Shown: positions 33,861 through 44,396 of the stretch, one piece after another | Layout of the letters: every line of letters begins with the position of its first letter | Numbering within the stretch: position 1 is the stretch's first letter | Assembly (NCBI GenBank): GCA_947579605.1 | Contig: OX388305.1 | Coordinates: 25,309,542 to 25,373,541, forward strand | Reading direction: 5' to 3' | Source: Athripsodes cinereus | Taxonomy: Eukaryota > Arthropoda > Insecta > Trichoptera > Leptoceridae | Length of the DNA: 64,000 nt | Position numbers and translations under genes: made by a program | The notes under the pieces: generated by a model | Seen by the model: the letters and a program-made list of their open reading frames with translations, nothing else | Databases searched by the model: none | Told to the model about the DNA's origin: nothing

Positions 33861-35260
33861 CTCATTATATAGAAGTAAACTTCATAGTTCAACAATTTCG
33901 ATAACCATCAATAGGATTATCAATCAAACGAAGAACACAGTTTAAGAAACATTGCATAGTAGGTTTGCAAAGTTGTTCGAATGAGCAAAGGAAGGCAAGG
34001 TAATAACTACGGAGTCGATAAGGTAGCTTTGGTTATAATGATAAAAAAAAATCATTGGCAATTGAAATATAAACTTTGTTTACAATGGTTTCTTGTTTTC
34101 CACATTCCCATACCACCACATAAATCAAAATATAATATATTATTATGTAATATGTTTACCTACTACCCATCATAGTGTCAATTTGATTTGACGGAAACAC
34201 CACATAATATTCACTTATTTCCACATCACATAATATGTATTAAACAACAATGTTTCAGTATCTACTATCATAAACACAATATAATAATCCATTTCCTAAA
34301 CACATAACATTGTGTTACAATGATGATATTTACATGCAGAGTAAACGCATCGTTGGTTAAAAATTTAAAAGTCATAACAACGAAGAGGTTGTAACGCCTC
34401 CTGTCGAAAGATGAAGTTTTACTATCGGAAGGTGTGGTCCATTGAGACAGGATACATCGCATCCTTATTGTACAAACTTTGATACAGGGAAGTTTTATGT
34501 AGGTATTACAGTACTGTTGTATTAAAAATAGCAACCAACTAAAGGATGGAACTATACAAAATAGTATTACATGTGGTCCTGCTTTGCCGTAGGTCCGCTG
34601 TAATAATTTCACACATGTTTTTAGTTCTTCATACAAGAGTGAATATTCGTTCAGTCATAAATCAATTAATTTAATTTTAAATGGAATTGAAGCACACATC
34701 ACTATAACTTATACCAAATTAGTTTTTAAAATATATTTTATGGAATCCACTATATCTCTCTGGTCTTTTCTGAAGCAGTATTTAAAAAGATAAACTATAC
34801 TATTCTCAAAATTTCATTTTACTTTGATGTATATAGGTATAAATTATAAACTTCATTTGAATATCAATTGGTTGGTATGAAGTAATGTGTGTTCGAACCA
34901 CATTATATCAGGACAACATGACATAATTGGGATGTATTGAGGGATGTCCTTGTGGGTAAATTAACATAGAAATAATATCATAGAATTACATACTTAAAAA
35001 TATAATATGATTAGAACCACGCTATTGTTACATTCATAAACTTGGACCTCCCGCTTTACGTCCCAGGTCGAATTCCTATATAAATTGGACAGTGGTGGAA
35101 CTACAAAACTGGAAAAGAATATTGATGAAACCAGTTTTGGTTGGGTGAGGTAGTACCTACTGCATATTTTTGTAATCTGTATTATTGTTCCAAATTTAAA
35201 AAAAAAATAGAAAAAGACGCAACTCGTTTTTTTCAAATCGTTTATTTAAATACCTCTTGA
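33861..35260. other. AT-rich intergenic or intronic DNA
   Basis: The longest frame is 34268-34636 (minus, 122 codons). It shows no domain and has a composition like the surrounding sequence. Confidence 0.45.
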
Positions 35261-35372
35261 GCCCATCCTCAAGGTCTAACATTTAGTGGTTTGGAGAGGA
35301 TGTCTTGAATGTTTATTACGTGCAGTTAGCCTGCTAACTACCCCAATTGTGGGATAAGCATTGATGGTATAG
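35261..35372 (+). repeat. SINE-like family, 3'-half fragment
   Basis: GCCCATCCTCAAGGTC, then GAATGTTTATTACGTGCAG and CCCCAATTGTGGGATAAGC, ending GATGGTATAG. Diverged, with no 5' half. Confidence 0.75.
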
Positions 35373-36319
35373 TAAAGTTGAATCTACTCGTATTGCTTAT
35401 GCAAGATATGCATTGTATGTATATAAATGTGTAGGTAAATAATTTTTAAATGACTGAAAGAATTATAAATGTACATGCAGTATTGAATGAAGAAAAAATA
35501 CGAATTATTCAAAAGATAATAAAAATACTAATACTTTAGTTCATCCGAATTTCCGTTTCAATTTTTTCGCATAAATGTGTATAGGTATATACATAAATTA
35601 TTGGTATATTTTTATGTTTCGTTTACAAATAGTAAAAACTGTTACCTAACAGATTAAAATTTTGTTTTTTTTTTCTGCAATTGATAAAAATAGGTTACTA
35701 TTATCAATATTTTGAGACGCCCATAGTTCTTATATTGCGTTATTAAATTTTACATACCCTTGGGACCAAGATCACAGTATCACAATAACTTCATAGAGGC
35801 TGATACGACCATCAAAGGAATGATAATAATGTACTGGGTTTACTTTAAACAACATTAGATGATACTAAGCGTCATTAGATTACAGGGTAAGGAGATCGTA
35901 TAGAAGGTAATCAATTCCAAAGGAATGCAGAGGGGGCAGGTTTCATTCATAGAATTTTACTTAAAATAATAAAGTTCTTATAATGCAACAACTTACTTAG
36001 TTATTATCTGAAAGATATATCTAATAGTTACACGATTCGATCTATTGTTGTGATAGTAGGTACATATTATAATCTAAATAAAATGCCTTTATTTAAGAAT
36101 ATAGAGCATTGTTTTATATAATAATTTAGTCATTACATGCAACGAACGAATGAATGAATGAATGAAGATATTTGTGCCGCTGTGTCTCTACATTTCTCTC
36201 TAATTGGCATCTGAATGCATTTGTGATTCTTGTATCATTCACTGATCACTCTATGCATTGTTATAATGTTATCTAATATTCCAAGAATGTATTCAATTTT
36301 ACAGAGTTTGAAAGATAAT
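35373..36319. other. AT-rich spacer
   Basis: Holds a short (GAAT)n run at 36149-36166; otherwise nothing recognised. Confidence 0.45.
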
Positions 36320-36484
36320 CTTTTTTTTTTTTAAAAGATATATCTGGGTTTTTGTTATAAAACCTTATACACCTTTCACAGTAAGCTAAAAGCTTGTGTC
36401 GTGAAAGGGGAGTTTGCCGGCACCTGGGATCGAACCCCGGACCCCTTGTTCACAAGGCCGAGACTCTACCTCCAGGCTACCGAC
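36320..36484 (-). mobile_element. tRNA-derived SINE with poly(A) tail
   Basis: Minus-strand 36484-36416 is strongly tRNA-like. The 5' GTCGGTA and 3' TGCCGGC ends pair over seven positions (with G-T pairs). TAGCCTGGAGGTAGAG resembles an A box, and GGTTCGATCCC (36426-36436) is a perfect B box. The anticodon arm does not fold with a proper 7-base loop. The sequence continues about 85 bases past the tRNA end to an A12 run (T12 at 36321-36332 on the plus strand). This head-body-poly(A) layout is that of a SINE transcribed by RNA polymerase III, not a functional tRNA gene. Confidence 0.8.
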
Positions 36485-36611
36485 GAAATCGTTTCAACAT
36501 TTAGTATTATCGAATCAAAAAATTAATAAACTTTTTTTATTTACTAGCTTTATACCACACTGTCATTAACTATTGTATATCTGAATACTTTGTTAGCTGA
36601 TGAAAAAAAAT

Positions 36612-36745
36612 ACATTTTACAGCTTGCATGAGGTTTACCATAGATCCTGAAAGTCTTGATTTTTCGTTGATAACTTGTACGTTTATTACAAGGTTGGTCT
36701 GGTGGCTACCCCAATTGCGGGAAATGCTATGATGGATAGTAGTAG
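36612..36745 (+). repeat. SINE-like family, 3'-half fragment
   Basis: GCATGAGGTTTACCATAGATC through GGTGGCTACCCCAATTGCGG to ATGATGGATAGTAGTAG. It matches the 3' half and tail of the family with many substitutions. Confidence 0.7.
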
Positions 36746-36848
36746 TTTTCAAATACTTTGTACAAATTATGTCATTTTCATATTTAGCAGATGAATAAAA
36801 TACTTATAAAATACAATAATTATTCCCTGCAGTCCCTGTAATAAAATA

Positions 36849-36915
36849 TAGTTCTCCCTTTTCTGTAAGTTTCAGAATATCTATCTTGTAAAAGGCACTT
36901 GTACATAAAACCTCA
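36849..36915 (+). repeat. SINE-like family, 5'-half scrap
   Basis: GTTCTCCCTTTTCTGTAAG followed by TCTTGTAAAAGGCACTTGT corresponds to the 5' half of the family. Confidence 0.5.
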
Positions 36916-37047
36916 CTATAAAAAAAATATTACAGTTCCTTTGGTGTGCTTATAGTGGATAGCTTTGCTTATCCGAAATTCTAATTTAATCAATATATTT
37001 GTATTATGACGTGAATATAATGTCCTAAAGTTGATGAATTGTACAGT

Positions 37048-37055
37048 GTCCTTTG
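37048..37055. repeat. hAT target-site duplication GTCCTTTG (left)
   Basis: Perfect 8-bp match to 38337-38344. Confidence 0.85.
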
Positions 37056-37558
37056 CAACGCCGGATCTACCATAGGTGCAGTTGGTGCAAAAAACCAGGG
37101 CGCTACCTTAAAACGGCGCCACTAAAAGAGCATTATTTTTCTTGGTCTTTTTCCAAACATTTCGCCTCGGAATAAAAAATAATAATCACACGTAGGTATA
37201 CAAAAGTGCGTGCAAATCATTTTACTTTCATTCAAACGTATATAGGTACTACATAGTAGGTATCTACCTACAGTGATAATACCCTACTGTCCTAGCCATA
37301 GAGTAAGTAATAATACCTATCCTACTTATTTGATCTTTGGTCCTAGCTGAAGTAGCAGGTACCTACCCTACTATTTTAGTATTGTCCAATATCTATAAGG
37401 ATCATAGTATACAAATACATAGACACATAATGAACACTACTCATTCACAAAATGTGTACTATAATGCCTAGGTCCTATATATTATATACGTACGTACTAC
37501 AAAAAATATAATGTATAACAAGTTTTGAAGTCATTAGCATAAACCATTTTTTATGTAT

Positions 37559-37592
37559 GAAGTTTGCACCACTAGCTAGTGGTGCAAACTTC
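37559..37592. repeat. Perfect 34-bp palindrome
   Basis: GAAGTTTGCACCACTAG followed directly by its exact reverse complement, with no spacer. Lies inside the hAT element. Confidence 0.95.
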
Positions 37593-37889
37593 TAAAAAAA
37601 AAATGGGATGTCGTCTGTCCCATTCTTTTAAATTGAAAGCTTGTATCTTGGTACACTACCCGTCCCTTTCCGTTAGGTGCACTTTGGAACAGTCGCACCA
37701 TCCATCTATATGTACCTATAACGTTATGTTATAGTTATCTACTCTACAGAATTACAGATGTCTTATATACATACATTGTATTATATAGTGTGTAGGTATA
37801 TATGTCGATACTGTGAGAATTCATGTTTTGGTTTTGACATCCAACGAAGTTTTTTCCTGTGTGTCCTTCCCATTATTATTGTTCTATAT

Positions 37890-37929
37890 GCTGTCCTAGC
37901 GCCTAGGAACACCTAGGCGCTAGGACAGC
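37890..37929. repeat. 40-bp hairpin, perfect 18-bp stem, AACA loop
   Basis: GCTGTCCTAGCGCCTAGG, AACA, then the exact reverse complement of the first arm. Lies inside the hAT element. Shorter than a miRNA precursor. Confidence 0.95.
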
Positions 37930-38336
37930 TAATATAATATTACTTTTTGATTTATTTAATTTCTGAAGACATTTTTTTTATTTATTATTTCATCAATATT
38001 CTCGTGAATGTTGAAAGGATGGATGGAATATCTCAACGTTTTGTAACTTAATGTTTTTATTACTTTATTTACACATTTATTTTAGTAAGTAGATACCTAA
38101 TTGCATTGTGTTTGGCTGTTAGTTTTTAATAGACCTCCACGCTCCACATATAAGTGAATAAAATAAATCAATAATAGACATTTATTAAAATTATGTGCTT
38201 CAATTTAAATTCATACAAGGTTTATGAACATAAAATTTTTCTTCTGACGCCCAGGGTTCTAAGGTCAATACTTAGTGGGGGGAGGGGGGGGTCATATTTT
38301 TGCACCAGGGCGCTGGATACTGTAGATCCGCCCCTG

Positions 38337-38344
38337 GTCCTTTG
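38337..38344. repeat. hAT target-site duplication GTCCTTTG (right)
   Basis: Pairs with 37048-37055. A further GTCCTTTG follows two bases later (38347-38354), so the locus already had a local repeat or has been partly duplicated. Confidence 0.85.
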
Positions 38345-38512
38345 AGGTCCTTTGACACATAAACATCAAAATAATGTTGTCCAATAATGATAATAATTCA
38401 ACAATGAAGCATACCACGGTTGGCTGGAAGATGTTGCACTGCAACAAGTCCGCCATTTGACAGAATATTGTTTTTTTTAGTATTTATTATGTGTTTGTAC
38501 ATTTTTTTTGTT

Positions 38513-38524
38513 ATATTCTGTCAA
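38513..38524. repeat. Target-site duplication ATATTCTGTCAA (left)
   Basis: Perfect 12-bp match to 38781-38792. Confidence 0.9.
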
Positions 38525-38780
38525 CTACTACTACTATACTATACCATCACGGCATATCCCACAAGTGAGGTAGCCAGCAGACCAGCTGCATATAAAACAT
38601 GCAAGCTGTCTTCTCCGTGCCAATATAAAATTAAGACATTCAGGATGGGTGGCAAACCTCATCGCCGAATTCAAGATGAAAAATGTCTTATTTTTTCGAA
38701 CACCTGCCTTTTACAGGACACTCAAAAACTTATGGAGAAGAGTGGGAGACCAATTCTTTACCGGGTGCTCCACGGGATAG
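38525..38780 (-). mobile_element. SINE-like element (TATAG-tail family), intact copy
   Basis: 256 bp between perfect 12-bp duplications. On the plus strand it runs from CTACTACTACTATACTATACC (tail) to GGGTGCTCCACGGGATAG (5' end). Very similar to 61442-61700 and to the plus-strand copies. It interrupts the 3' UTR of a LINE, so it is younger than that LINE copy. A long open frame crossing it on the plus strand is antisense and accidental. Confidence 0.92.
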
Positions 38781-38820
38781 ATATTCTGTCAATAAAGTTT
38801 TATTATTATTATTATTACCA

Positions 38821-38900
38821 CGCATCCTGGATGTCTTATTATTTTTTATTGGCACGAAGAAGACAATCAGCATATTTGTTACTTGTGGGTTAAGCGGGTT
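38821..38900 (+). repeat. SINE-like family, internal scrap
   Basis: GCATCCTGGATGTCTTATT, TTGGCACGAAGAAGACA and TTACTTGTGGG match the middle and 3' half of the family in plus orientation, just after the (ATT)n run. Confidence 0.7.
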
Positions 38901-39360
38901 AAGCCATAGTAGTAGTAATACAGATATAGTATGTAGGTATATTATACATAATATGATGCAAAACAAATGTTTAACATGCGTACCACTGTCAAATGAGCGC
39001 CAGATAAAAAAAAACAGAATATAAAAAAATAGAATCATTAATTTTAATAAAATAATAATTACTATGATCGACAGTTGTATGAAATATGATATCGTTGTCA
39101 TTAAAAACGACGCATATGGAAATTTCAGATGATTCGCTTATGTGTAACATAGACATTGTGATTATGATTATTTTTTTTTTTGATCTTGTTAAAATGATTT
39201 TGCAGAATAACAAATTGATACCTATGACATCAACTCGCAAAAAATTGACCAAAATGATTATTTAGTGACATTTTCCATCCTAGATTCAGAGGGAGAACGT
39301 AAAAAATCAAAAGGCGATGAAAAGTATAGTCTGTACAAACACTTACTTACTTACTTACTT
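38901..39360. other. AT-rich spacer
   Basis: Ends in an (ACTT)n run at 39342-39360 next to the following SINE-like copy; no gene. Confidence 0.4.
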
Positions 39361-39595
39361 CTACCATCAAAGCAAATCAAGTGAAGTGAAATACCCAGCA
39401 AACCAGCCGCTTATAAAAAACATGCAAGTAATCTTGTCCATACCAACAAAAAATTAAACATTCAAGATGAGTGGCAAACCTAATCGCTGAATTCAATATT
39501 AAAAAGTCTTTGTTTTTCGAACATCTGCCATTTATAGTATACTCGAAAACTTATGGAAAAGAATGGAAGATCTATTTTATGCCGGGTGCTCCACA
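39361..39595 (-). mobile_element. SINE-like element, diverged full-length copy
   Basis: Plus strand runs from CTACCATCAAAGC to GCCGGGTGCTCCACAG and can be followed along the whole family with scattered changes. The target-site duplication is not clear. Confidence 0.85.
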
Positions 39596-40365
39596 GTATA
39601 ATATAAACTTGATATCCGGAAAACTTCTTTCACAACACACTCATGCTTTGAGAGCGATATCAGGGTTAGAAATGCTGTGAGAAGAGTTTACTCAATTGGC
39701 AAGAATTCAAGCTGAATGAGGCAGCTTGTTTTCCTCTGTAATCCTGCGAAAAACACCGCAGAGTGAGTGGTATGAACCATAGATATAATATACAGTATAT
39801 GTAAGTATTAATATGTCATCCGTCATAGATTGAGCGTGTGTCCGCCATCAGGTTTCAAATATCAATTTAGACTAATGGTTTCAAATTAAACAAAATGTTT
39901 GCTATCATAACAACAGCATCATGCCTCGTGGCTGCCTCAGTGTGTTTAGTTAGTTATAGTATTTATACAATATAGGTACAGCGAGGATGATATTCAATAC
40001 CTGTACGGCATCATGAGGGGGTGATATAAACCATACGTATAAATATTTTTACTACTTGCATATTATATTAAGTAGTGATGTAATCTAAATATTATGACGG
40101 ACCCACCTACAATTCAAATCATATTGAATTTGTGTTTTGATTATAGACAAATGGGGAGACCATAAAATATTGGAACTGAAATGAATTAGGAAAATAGAGA
40201 TAAAAAATGACCTGAAAAAGAATTCAAAACATAATTGGCACTAGACTATGGCCGTATATCTTGATACCTGCTGATAATAATGACAATATTTGACAGAACT
40301 ATTGGATTACAAGCCCTTAGTTAAGAAGAATACAAATTGTGCATAATATCTAATCCTGAACCATA
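39596..40365. other. AT-rich spacer
   Basis: No feature recognised. Confidence 0.4.
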
Positions 40366-40563
40366 AGAGGGGAAGCCAACAAACCAGTTGCATGTAACAA
40401 AAATGCAATCTATCCTCTACGTGCCAACAAATAATTAAGATATTCAGGATGGGTGACTATACATTATCCCTAAATACAAGATATAAAATGACTTTTTTTT
40501 CAAACACTCTCCTTTTACAGTCCAATTATTAAAAAGTCCAATTATTTGCTGGGCGCTCCACCG
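40366..40563 (-). mobile_element. SINE-like element, diverged and internally deleted copy
   Basis: CCAGTTGCATGTAACA, CTACGTGCCAACA, ATTCAGGATGGGTGAC, CCTTTTACAGTCC and GGGCGCTCCACCG mark the order of the family in minus orientation. The 5' half has lost about 25 bp. Confidence 0.8.
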
Positions 40564-41257
40564 AACGAAAATCAAAGGAACAAACTACCATTGCAAAATA
40601 TGTACTCATAGTTAGATCTACTCGTACTTTCATCACGTTTAGGGCCGAAATTATAAACGAGGAACCCAATATTCGTAAGTATGTCGACACTTTACGAACG
40701 GATGGCGATCTGTTCGTACATTCTACTAGATACTGCATTATAAAGCTATTTTGACAATTCGTTAAAAATAAATATTTTTGCCTACTGTACCCATTGTTTT
40801 CAACCGGTGGTCACATAAGATATTGCCTGTCCCTTTTATCTACCTGCTCCCCATTCATAAAAACTTCACCCAACAATCTCATAATTTACACAAAACAAAT
40901 GAGTAAATGACAGCGATGCTATGAGAATATATCCTAACAAAACACGTGCGGATATTCATCTATTGTTATTTCTTTCTCTCTTCAGGCAAATAGTGAGACA
41001 GCAATGCTAGTCGTCAAAACTAAACCCTGGTCGGTCGGCCAGTTAAAGCCAATGGTAACATTTTACTGAAATAATATCAACGGATGTTTATAATGCTGAA
41101 AAACGAGTAGTTATATCAAATTTTGCACCATATTAAAATAACTCGAGCTAACGGACTTTTATAATATTGGCCCTTATTAGAAAAGCGATAGTATCCTGCT
41201 TAGACGCGTTGGTCTATCTACATGCAAACAAACAACATCATCATATTATATAATATG
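40564..41257. other. AT-rich spacer
   Basis: No gene or repeat recognised. Confidence 0.4.
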
Positions 41258-41265
41258 ATATATAG
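41258..41265. repeat. hAT target-site duplication ATATATAG (left)
   Basis: Perfect 8-bp match to 41883-41890. Confidence 0.85.
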
Positions 41266-41882
41266 CAGGGGTGCTCAGACTTGAACCATCGACGATCGAC
41301 CATAAAATTATTAGGTGGCAAGCGATCGACTAGGTAAAAATAAAAGACAAAATTTATAAATTATTTATATCTTATTAGGTAATTACAAATATATACATCA
41401 TCGACGTAGGATCACGACAGGGACGACTTTGACGCAACTGTTACTATTGTTATTTTTTAAATTTTATTGACGAACTTCATAGGATGGCACATAATTACTA
41501 AGTGCCAAACGCAAGCATGAATTAAGATGTTCGTCACTGAGCCGATTACGATATTTAGATTTAATTATTTTCATTTCGGAAAACGCAGACTCACACAAAT
41601 AAGTTGACCCAGGCGCGCAGGTTGAAACGCGTTTGTTATTTGGAATTAAATAGAATCTCCCTCGAATTCCAAATAATATATGTTAAATCTTAAATTAACA
41701 TCGATTATTCTATCAGATAATTGAACATTAAATGTTCGTTACTAAATTAATAAATACCTATTAAGTTACAATAATAATTGTAAAAAATATATTTAGAAAA
41801 CCTTTTGAAATATGCTCGCGATCGACTTAAAAACCTCTCGCGATCGACCAGTCGATCGCGATCGACTGTTTGAGCACCCCTG
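41266..41882 (-). mobile_element. Internally deleted hAT transposon with transposase remnant (617 bp)
   Basis: Termini CAGGGGTGCTCAGAC (left) and CAGGGGTGCTCAAAC (right, reverse complement) plus the perfect 8-bp duplication ATATATAG. CAGGGGTG-type ends are typical of Charlie-like hAT elements. Near both ends the motif CGATCGAC, often GCGATCGAC, is repeated: about three times at 41291-41336 and four times at 41817-41867. These are probable subterminal transposase-binding sites. The inside keeps a C-terminal transposase segment, so this is a deletion derivative of an autonomous element. Confidence 0.9.
41464..41670 (-). pseudogene. hAT transposase C-terminal (dimerisation) remnant
   Basis: Minus-strand frame ending in TAA (41464-41466) reads PGSTYLCESAFSEMKIIKSK, then YRNRLSDEHLNSCLRLALSN and a short tail. 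The STYLCESAFS...KSKYRNRL...LRLALS pattern is the conserved end of hAT transposases and of ZBED-like domesticated proteins, where it mediates dimerisation. Only about 65-70 codons remain; the zinc finger and the catalytic Asp-Asp-Glu region are absent, so it cannot transpose. It might still bind other hAT transposases if made, but no promoter is evident. Confidence 0.88.
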
Positions 41883-41890
41883 ATATATAG
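41883..41890. repeat. hAT target-site duplication ATATATAG (right)
   Basis: Pairs with 41258-41265. Confidence 0.85.
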
Positions 41891-44309
41891 CGTCATTAGG
41901 TAAACCATACATACATGCATACGTACAATAAACAATAACTTCTTATTAATCTAGTCCATTCTACATTACTGGGGTACAATAATAAAGTTAGGTAAGTAGG
42001 TACCTACTATACAGATGTGATGAGCGGTTCAATAAGAAAATTATGAAGAATGATGATCTATGATGAAGACATTATACCTATTTGTTTGACTACTTGGCGG
42101 GCAAAGTGATAAGTAGGAAGTATATAGTTTATACGAGTAGTGCCAGGAAATCACAATATTTGTCTCCACAGTATCGGGCCCGGGGTAAGGTATACCTATA
42201 TATATTCAGGATTGATGACGTTGAATTTGAAGATGTCCTATTAATAGGTAGGTGCTTGTGGTTTACATTTTCCAACAGTATATTTTTTCGAGTGTACTGT
42301 AAGAACATGATATTCTTAAACGTCATTTCTCTTTCAAAATGTTTTAATTTTTATGGCACAGGAAAGATATATCTACGAACGTTCAATACCTATGAACATT
42401 AACATCTAAGGACCCTTTAATTATCATTGTTTTTGCTGTTGTTATATTTGATTTATAATACACAGCAAATTTATTTATCCATATATATTTAAATATATAC
42501 CTACGTTTAAAAAACGTATTCTAGTACGTACATGCTTACCTACCTATTATGTACCTCTAAAATAATTAAGGAATTTTGTATAGGTACTGACATTATAATT
42601 GTGTATTTAATGAGTATTTGTATATATAAAAACTATCGCAACGTTCCACAGGAAGCACATATCATCATAAGTGACTTATTTGAATTACGTTTTTTAGACC
42701 ATCATGTACTTACTATTACTACCAACTAACCAGCAGCGTTACTATAATTCAACACGAATAAATTAATATGAGATATCACGTGGATGTAACATTGTCACTG
42801 GTATGTTTTTGTCCACGGGCAATATTTGGAACAAAATTCAAATGAGCATACCTACCGAATACGTTAATTTAAATTAATAAAATATTCTAGAACAATGTTT
42901 GAAAATTGAATGAGTGGATACGGTGCGGTCAACTAGATTATTGTATAAAAAACCTTCGATTTTATTAAAAATCTTATATTGCTTACCTTGATGGTGTTTC
43001 TAAAGACGTAATATGGTTAATGGAGTGCAAAACATACCTGAAACAAAGAAAATAGAATCATAAGTATTTACATTATTAATAAAGAAAGACACGTAATTAA
43101 AATAATAATGTAACATTTATATATTGCCACTAATGAGTCGCATAAGAAGACGTTGATGCAACATTCTGTATCAGCACAGAGTGGGTAATTTACCTACTTA
43201 TTATAAAGTCAAGCCATATGTAAGTTTGAAAAGAACACTGCATTTTTTTTTTCAAACGTCTTGTTCATGTAAAATGAATGTGCAGTAAGTAACACTACAG
43301 ACATAATAATAATAAAATCTTACGAATATTCCCACGCGATATAATAATATGGAACATCAATTATTTTAAAACCAATGACGCAACTCTCTCCGACCATAAA
43401 CAATAATAAAAACAAGTGTTTACCTTCTTTAAGAACAATAAAAAGTACCTACCAAAGTACCATTAATGCCTTATGTTCTAGACTGCGTTCGCATTTTCTT
43501 ACTCAAGAGGAAAAGACAATATAATGATTGTGGGTACATCATTGGTATGTATGGCAACACTGAATGATGTTCTTTTGTTTGACTTCTTACCTACTCAATT
43601 ATCTAACGACTCCATAAATTAGTTAATATGTGTCTGAAACAATGTATACCTTTTAAAAAAGAATGAGTTATATAAGGGAAAGAAATTAACCAATAATAAT
43701 ATGCCTTTGGCGTTAAACCTAATTGTGATTTATTATTAATAAACGCTATTAGTATTATGATATCATTTTATTGTATAAAATAGAAATAGAGTATGTATAA
43801 TTAAGTATTATTGTAAAGTAATTTAATAATTATGTTTTATATTAGAACCTGTTGACAAGTCAACTTATATGACTTAACAGGACCATGTATTTTATGCCTA
43901 TAATTGATACTAATAAATAAAAAAAAAAAAAAAAAAATACCTATGTAAAAGGTTGAAGTATGAAGAATCTTCTACTAGGTACTAGTTTATGTAAATAGCG
44001 GACTTGGCTTACCAATGTTACGCGATATAGAAATAAATTATTTATTGACACACTATATTTTGAACAAGGTATATAAGCAGGTACGAACATCACAAAAAAA
44101 TTGACAAAATAATAAGTGTTGCAATGAAAAAATAACCGAAGAAATTGTTTTAGTACAATTTATCTAAAAAAAGCGATGTGTCTAGTGATATCAAAACATG
44201 GTTGCAATTCTTAACATGTGCGATAGAAATGTCGACGAAAAGTATTGTAATTAGACAAGCCAAAAGTGTTATTACACAAATTAAAACACTGTGTTATTCT
44301 GACAATTTA
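41891..44309. other. AT-rich intergenic or intronic DNA
   Basis: Includes a 106-codon plus frame at 42082-42402 and a 65-codon frame at 42532-42729. Neither has a motif and both have AT-driven composition. The retroelement-like A-rich end at 43856-43938 is listed separately. Confidence 0.45.
43856..43938 (+). repeat. Probable retroelement 3' end with poly(A)
   Basis: An imperfect dyad CCTGTTGACAAGTCA / TGACTTAACAGG (43851-43884) is followed by AATAAATAAA and an A18 run (about 43919-43936). The layout suggests the 3' end of an old SINE or LINE; the family is not identified. Confidence 0.45.
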
Positions 44310-44396
44310 CTGCTGTAAACATACAATCTGTTCTCTCCATGCCATCAAACATTACGACATTCAGGATAGATGGTAAGTCTAATCGCTGAATTCAGA
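44310..44396 (-). repeat. SINE-like family, middle fragment
   Basis: CTGTTCTCTCCATGCCATCA, GACATTCAGGATAGATGG and AATCGCTGAATTCAG follow the family in minus orientation. Confidence 0.75.

Larger units (their letters stand above)
37056..38336. mobile_element. Non-autonomous hAT transposon (1,281 bp)
   Basis: Left terminus CAACGCCGGATCTAC and right terminus (reverse complement) CAGGGGCGGATCTAC match at 12 of 15 positions. The perfect 8-bp duplication GTCCTTTG is the hallmark size for hAT. Subterminal CCAGGGCGC (near 37095) and its inverse GCGCCCTGG (near 38306-38314) add further symmetry. No transposase frame remains; the inside is AT-rich, with two large palindromes (37559-37592, 37890-37929). 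It would need transposase in trans. Confidence 0.85.
38405..38820 (+). repeat. LINE 3' UTR interrupted by a SINE-like insertion
   Basis: GGTTGGCTGGAAGATGTTGC, then CAACAAGTCCGCC, a T-rich stretch, ATATTCTGTCAA and, after the SINE insertion, TAAAGTTTTATTATTATTATT. Without the insertion it reads as a LINE 3' UTR with AATAAAG and an (ATT)n tail. The minus-strand relative at 49172-49262 has the same order of elements. This 3' end type is familiar from insect, especially lepidopteran, LINEs. Confidence 0.8.

Noticed and set aside
34268..34636. 122-codon open frame on the minus strand
   Set aside because: No motif, hydrophobic AT-driven composition and no support from any other feature.
36416..36484. 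Functional tRNA gene on the minus strand
   Set aside because: The anticodon arm cannot form a 5-bp stem with a 7-base loop, and the sequence continues into a SINE body and poly(A) tail.
37890..37929. microRNA precursor
   Set aside because: The stem is only 18 bp with a 4-base loop, too short for a precursor, and it lies inside a DNA transposon.
38420..38893. 157-codon open frame
   Set aside because: It reads LINE 3' UTR and then the SINE-like insertion on the opposite strand. The similar 156-codon frame at 23079-23549 is also antisense through a SINE-like copy.
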